Of a DNA stretch of 64,000 bases, positions 58,875 through 64,000 are shown one piece after another. This DNA comes from Breoghania sp. L-A4. GTDB lineage: Bacteria > Pseudomonadota > Alphaproteobacteria > Rhizobiales > Stappiaceae. How positions within the stretch are numbered: position 1 is the stretch's first letter; each line of letters starts with the position of its first letter. The notes beneath the pieces are model-generated. The model was given only the letters and a program-made list of their open reading frames with translations. It was not told where the DNA came from and made no database searches. Position numbers and translations under genes: made by a program. The stretch covers positions 1,713,579-1,777,578 of the forward strand of contig NZ_CP031841.1 of NCBI RefSeq assembly GCF_003432385.1, given 5' to 3'.

Positions 58875-59130
58875 AGTGTTTCCGTTCCTTGCGGCTGGCA
58901 GGGCGTGCGGAAATCAGTCGGATCCGGTCAGCCCTGTCCGTATGGGCAACTGTTAGGATCGCAATTCCGTCGATAATGCCAATGGAAATGAAGCGTCTCT
59001 CTCCATAGTCGAAACGCCGGTCTTCAGCCGTCAGGACGACGCCCTCGAATATTCGGCATGCGGTGCCGAAACCCACGCCATGCTTGGCAATATTCAAACG
59101 GTTTTTCGTCTCGTCCCACTCGAATGGCAT
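58840..59130 (-). CDS. brnT: BrnT-type ribonuclease toxin
   Basis: Protein of 96 residues. The BrnT fold opening FEWDETKNRLNIAKHGVGF and the catalytic basic residues of RRFISIGIIDG-x-ILTVAHTDR and RLISARPASRKERKHYEE are visible. The toxin cuts RNA when BrnA is degraded under stress. Toxin first, antitoxin second, in the usual brnTA order. Confidence 0.92.
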   Translation of the reverse strand: MPFEWDETKNRLNIAKHGVGFGTACRIFEGVVLTAEDRRFDYGERRFISIGIIDGIAILTVAHTDRADRIRLISARPASRKERKHYEEALQRRTEP

Positions 59131-59235
59131 GGTCGAGTGTAACTACAAATGTCGTTATAATCAAGGGCGCGGAGCGTGCCGGCTCGTCATCAGAAATCTT
59201 TGGAACCGGCAGGAAGGGTCATGGATGCCGATGTA

Positions 59236-60813
<1,578 letters not shown>

Positions 60814-60949
60814 GATGTCTTTTCGGAGCCGGTCGGGAACGCGAGCCTGTCGCCGCGCTCGGAACGTGCCGTGTCTCGCCCGAAGCGATGGCTTTGTCAA
60901 ATGGGATTGCTGCCGATGCGCGGCCAACGGTCTGCCGTGGGGAGCCGGT

Positions 60950-61665
60950 TCAGACGTCGGTGATGGTGTCGTCCGCGGCAAGATCGTTGATGAAATAGTT
61001 CGGCCAGAGATCCCGGAAAATCGAGAAGTCGAGCCTTAGCTTGTTCAGATGTTCGTTCATGTTCGCGACCGCCGTGTCCGCATCGCCCGCGGCGATGGCG
61101 TCCAGCACCGCGCCGTGCTCGCCGACCACGAGCTGCATGCGGCCGGCCTGGGGCAGGGTGAGGCGGCGGTAGCGTTCGGCCTGCACCCGGATCTGCTGGA
61201 TCATGTCCCAGAAGCCGGGGAAATGGCCGGCTGCGGCAATGGCGGCGTGAAAGTCCTCGTCGGCCCGGTGGAAGGCTTCCTCGTTACCTGCATCCGCCAT
61301 TTCCTGCTGACGCTGGATCAGGGCCCGCATCTGCATGATCTGGCTTTCGCTGGCGCGGCGGGTGGCGGCACGAACCGTGACTTCCTCGAGCGCGCGCCGG
61401 GCGACCAGGGCTTCCCGCAGGATCGATAGCGGAATCCGGGCGACGAACGTGCCGGACTTGGGGACCACGTCGATCAGCCGTTCCTCGGCGAGGCGCAGCA
61501 CCGCCTCGCGGACCGGTGTGCGGGAGATGCCATATTTCTCGGTCAGCGCCTTCTCGACGATCGGCGCGCCCGGGGGAGGGTCATGGCGATGATCGCGTTT
61601 TTCAGATCGTGATAGACCACCTCCGAATTCTTGGCGGCTCGAGGAATCCGCGCATGATCATTCAC
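60950..61665 (-). CDS. FadR-type GntR transcriptional regulator (one-base frameshift)
   Basis: The N-terminal frame (DLKNAIIAMTL) and the remainder are joined at 61572-61576 (five G on the plus strand); adding one base gives 238 residues starting at GTG 61665. The winged helix reads ALTEKYGISRTPVREAVLRL. The FCD ligand-binding domain contains the metal or acid-binding histidines in EAFHRADEDFHAAIAAAGH and the later VGEHGAVLDAIAAGD, ANMNEHL. Divergent from the TRAP genes, so it probably controls them; FCD regulators bind small acids. Confidence 0.9.
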
Positions 61666-61851
61666 CCCGGCGGTGCATTGCGCGCACGGGGCTTGCGTGT
61701 CTTCTCGGGAAGCGCGGCAGCGCGCGGGGATTTGGCCGTCATTGTGTCGTCCAGCCGCGCCGCCATGGGCGCGTGCCCTGTTCAGTCCTGTGCTGATTGC
61801 AAGCACGATTCTCAGGCGTGTGTCCGGATCACTCTTGATGTTTCCCCAACG

Positions 61852-61881
61852 CTAGTATATCAAATACATCTAGTATACTAG
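61852..61881. promoter_or_regulatory. GntR operator-like palindrome upstream of dctP
   Basis: CTAGTATACTAG (61870-61881) is a perfect 12-base palindrome, and the half-site CTAGTATA also occurs at 61852, 18 bases away. It lies in an AT-rich part of the 277-base divergent region. The TNGTATAC-type core suits FCD-type GntR regulators, here the product of the divergent gene. Confidence 0.65.
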
Positions 61882-61942
61882 TTATTTTGATAACAAGAAG
61901 CGACCGGATCGCGTCGCGCGGGCGGGCGCAAGGGAGGACGAG

Positions 61943-62914
61943 ATGATCGGAAGACTGTTCAAGGCGGCCGCGCTGGCCGCCGCTTTCGCCATGGCGTCGG
62001 CTGGTGGCGTTTTTGCTGCGGAACTCAAGTGGGCCCACGTTTACGAAGAGGGGTCCGACTATCACAAATGGGCGCTCTGGGCCGCGGAGCAGGTCAAGGA
62101 GAAGACGGATGGCCGGGTGACCATCAATGTCTATCCGGCCTCCTCGCTCGGCAAGGAAGTGGAGATCAACGAAGGACTTGGCATCGGCTCGGTGGACATC
62201 ATCTACACGGGCCCCAGTTTCGTGGAGCGCTACTACGGACCCATCGCCATTTCGGATTATCCGTTCATCATGCGCGGCTGGGATCACTGGAAGAGCTATC
62301 GCGAAAGTGATCTCTTCAAGGACCTGTCGGCCGGCTACAGGGACGCCACGGGCCACTCCGTGATGGCGCTCGTCTACTACGGCCAGCGGCATGTGACCTC
62401 GAATTTCCCGATCCTGAAGCCGGAGGACATGAAGGGGCTTAAGATTCGGGTGCCGAACTCGCCGGTCATGCTGATGTTCCCCAATGCGGTGGGCGCCAAC
62501 CCCACTCCGATGGCGTTCTCGGAGGTCTATCTGGCGCTTCAGCAGAAGGTGGTGGACGCTCAGGAAAACCCACTGCCGACCATCAAGTTCAAGAAGTTCT
62601 ATGAGGTGCAGTCCAACATCAACCTGACGGGGCACCTTTTGAACTCGCTGCTCATTATCGCATCCGACAGCGCCATGGATAAGCTCGGCGACGACGCTCC
62701 GGTCGTGGAGGGTGTGCTCAAGGAGGCTTCGGCCAATGTGTCGGACGCCATCCACCAGGCCGAGACCGATCTGATCGGCTGGTTCCGCGACCAGGACGTG
62801 CAGGTCAACGAAGTCGACCGCAAGCCGTTCCAGGACGCGGTGTTGCCCAAGCTCACGGACTGGGACAAGGTACCCTATACCAAAGAGCAGTTTGAGCGGC
62901 TTCAGGCACTCTGA
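61943..62914 (+). CDS. dctP: TRAP transporter substrate-binding protein (DctP)
   Basis: Protein of 323 residues with a signal peptide (MIGRLFKAAALAAAFAMASA, cut near FAA-E). The mature part has LKWAHVYEEGSDYHKWALWA, LKPEDMKGLKIRVPNSPVML with the conserved Arg that binds the ligand carboxylate, and ALQQKVVDAQENPLPTI, typical of DctP proteins. It captures an organic acid (for example a sugar acid or dicarboxylate) in the periplasm. First gene of the TRAP operon, controlled probably by the divergent GntR protein. Confidence 0.95.
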   Translation: MIGRLFKAAALAAAFAMASAGGVFAAELKWAHVYEEGSDYHKWALWAAEQVKEKTDGRVTINVYPASSLGKEVEINEGLGIGSVDIIYTGPSFVERYYGPIAISDYPFIMRGWDHWKSYRESDLFKDLSAGYRDATGHSVMALVYYGQRHVTSNFPILKPEDMKGLKIRVPNSPVMLMFPNAVGANPTPMAFSEVYLALQQKVVDAQENPLPTIKFKKFYEVQSNINLTGHLLNSLLIIASDSAMDKLGDDAPVVEGVLKEASANVSDAIHQAETDLIGWFRDQDVQVNEVDRKPFQDAVLPKLTDWDKVPYTKEQFERLQAL

Positions 62915-62937
62915 AGACCGCAAGGCCGAGACGACAC

Positions 62938-63527
62938 ATGAGCACTTCGTCCGAAGACGATGCAGCGCAACCGGAGCGCGCGACGGATCCCGCGCGCTCC
63001 GTTTTCGTTGCGGATGACGAACAGCGGCCGCTCGACATCAAACTCGTCGACATGCCAGGGCTCATCGCGCTCTGGGGACTGGCCGCGATCGTTTTCCTGC
63101 AGTTCTTCACCCGCTACGTTCTGAACGACAGCCTGGCGTGGACGGAAGAGATCGCCCGCTACGTGCTGATCCTCGTGACGTTCCTTGGCGCGGTCACCGT
63201 GAGCCGCAAGGGCACCCACATCTTCCTCGAGTTCTTCTACCGCTTCATTCCGCCGCGCGCGGGCAAATGGCTGTCCGTCGCGATGGAAGGCCTCACCATG
63301 GCCTTCTATGGCTACATGGCCTTTGTCGGGGTGCAGCTTGCGCTCAAGACGAGAACCAAGATGGCGTCAGCCGACATCCCGAAGAGCCTCGTCTACTGGG
63401 GCGTCGTCGCCGGATTGGCCGTGATGGCGCTCTATTCGCTTGTCTGGCTGGTGCGAAAACTCCGGCAAAGCCCGCGGACGTGGTGCGCGACCTCAAGGCG
63501 CACGCCTTGTCTGACCTTTCCGACTGA
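62938..63527 (+). CDS. dctQ: TRAP transporter small membrane subunit (DctQ), one-base frameshift near end
   Basis: The protein has four membrane helices (the first near GLIALWGLAAIVFLQFFTRY) and the DctQ phrase SLAWTEEIARYVLILVTFLG. After the last helix the frame shifts at 63471-63473 (three C). With one added base the end reads PADVVRDLKAHALSDLSD, with 196 residues, stopping at 63527, 18 bases before dctM. Without it the frame runs on to 63561 and overlaps dctM. DctQ joins the large subunit in sodium-driven uptake. Confidence 0.85.
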
Positions 63528-63545
63528 TCCTGGGGACCAACCGGC

Positions 63546-64000
63546 ATGTCGCTCGCCTTGATGTTTGTGTTGCTGTTCGTGCTGCTGGTTGCGGGGGCGC
63601 CCGTGGCTGTGGCGCTTGGCGTCGCGTCGCTGTTCTTCATTTCCACCACAGGCATGCCGAACCTTGTGGTGCTTCACAACATGGTCAACGGCATCAATTC
63701 CTTTCCGCTGATCGCCGTGCCGTTCTTCATCATGGCCGGGCACTTGATGAACACGGCCGGCATCACCAACAAGATCTTTGCCTGCGCGCGCGCCGCCGTC
63801 GGCTGGATGCACGGCGGTCTCGGCCATGTGAACGTCGGCGCTTCGGTCATCTTTGCCGGCATGTCGGGGGCCGCGACAGCGGATGCGGGAGGGCTCGGCA
63901 ATATCGAAATCAAGGCCATGCGCGACGCGGGCTACGACACGGACTTCTCCGTCGGGATTACCGCGGCGTCGTCGACCATCGGCCCGATCATCCCGCCGTC
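63546..64000 (+). CDS. dctM: TRAP transporter large permease (DctM), 5' part
   Basis: About 151 residues are present; the gene leaves the right edge. ATG 63546. It begins LMFVLLFVLLVAGAPVAVAL and has GINSFPLIAVPFFIMAGHLM, then GHVNVGASVIFAGMSGAATA and GITAASSTIGPIIPPS, the hallmark of DctM. It forms the ion-coupled translocation channel with DctQ. Confidence 0.95.
   Translation, partial: MSLALMFVLLFVLLVAGAPVAVALGVASLFFISTTGMPNLVVLHNMVNGINSFPLIAVPFFIMAGHLMNTAGITNKIFACARAAVGWMHGGLGHVNVGASVIFAGMSGAATADAGGLGNIEIKAMRDAGYDTDFSVGITAASSTIGPIIPP

Overview
The window is GC-rich, gene-dense chromosomal DNA of an alphaproteobacterium, most likely of the Hyphomicrobiales (Rhizobiales). The evidence is a fused trpE-trpG gene behind a trpL leader peptide with three Trp codons in a row, a form I aerobic CO dehydrogenase cluster, TRAP and branched-chain amino-acid type transporters, MASE1 and WYL regulators, and the codon and GC style. 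A Stappia/Labrenzia-like marine CO oxidiser would fit, but that is inference. I see no rRNA, tRNA, CRISPR array, prophage or intact insertion sequence.

Layout. 1-2924: start of an AGCS-type Na+/alanine symporter, a UspA protein, and a soluble PAS protein next to a membrane-free chemoreceptor. 3187-8859 (minus): a five-gene glycan operon with four glycosyltransferases and a deacetylase-fold protein; the last four genes overlap by 4 bases. 9085-14619 (plus, divergent): an unusual ABC exporter-like protein with a degenerate ATPase domain, a stand-alone cyclic-nucleotide-binding protein, a metallo-beta-lactamase-fold hydrolase and a membrane-bound class III nucleotide cyclase. Together these look like a cyclic-nucleotide module tied to envelope glycan production. 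14769-18274: a short-chain dehydrogenase, then a lipoprotein paired with a V8-like serine protease. 18490-23159: a complete Liv-type ABC importer. 23251-25759: a DUF1203 protein and a MFS pump divergent from its TetR regulator, with two operator copies between them. 25896-28293: trpE(G) with its attenuator. 28370-33162: an FKBP-rhodanese fusion, a ROK kinase, a class II aldolase, a WYL regulator with a VOC protein, and a pirin.

33530-46554 is the CO-oxidation region: an MHYT-LytTR regulator, chromate genes chrA and chrB, an Hsp70-like protein, then coxMSL-DEFG. CoxL carries the AYRCSFR active-site loop of true (form I) CO dehydrogenase. A pair of direct repeats spaced 21 bp, typical of LytTR sites, lies in the cox promoter region. 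46599-55996: LysR with mmsA, a small low-GC secreted protein, a thiolase, an SMP-30 lactonase, a ChaN-like protein, a cupin and a MASE1 hybrid kinase. 56258-60813: malate synthase G, a BrnTA toxin-antitoxin pair and prfC. 60950-64000: a FadR-type GntR regulator divergent from a TRAP transporter that runs off the right edge.

Eight genes (uspA, the ABC gene, trpEG, SMP-30, chaN-like, the hybrid kinase, gntR, dctQ) are each broken by exactly one missing base, usually in a short G or C run. Restoring one base in each gives a normal full-length protein. This uniform pattern points to homopolymer under-calling in the sequence rather than to eight real pseudogenes, so the genes are annotated over their full span.
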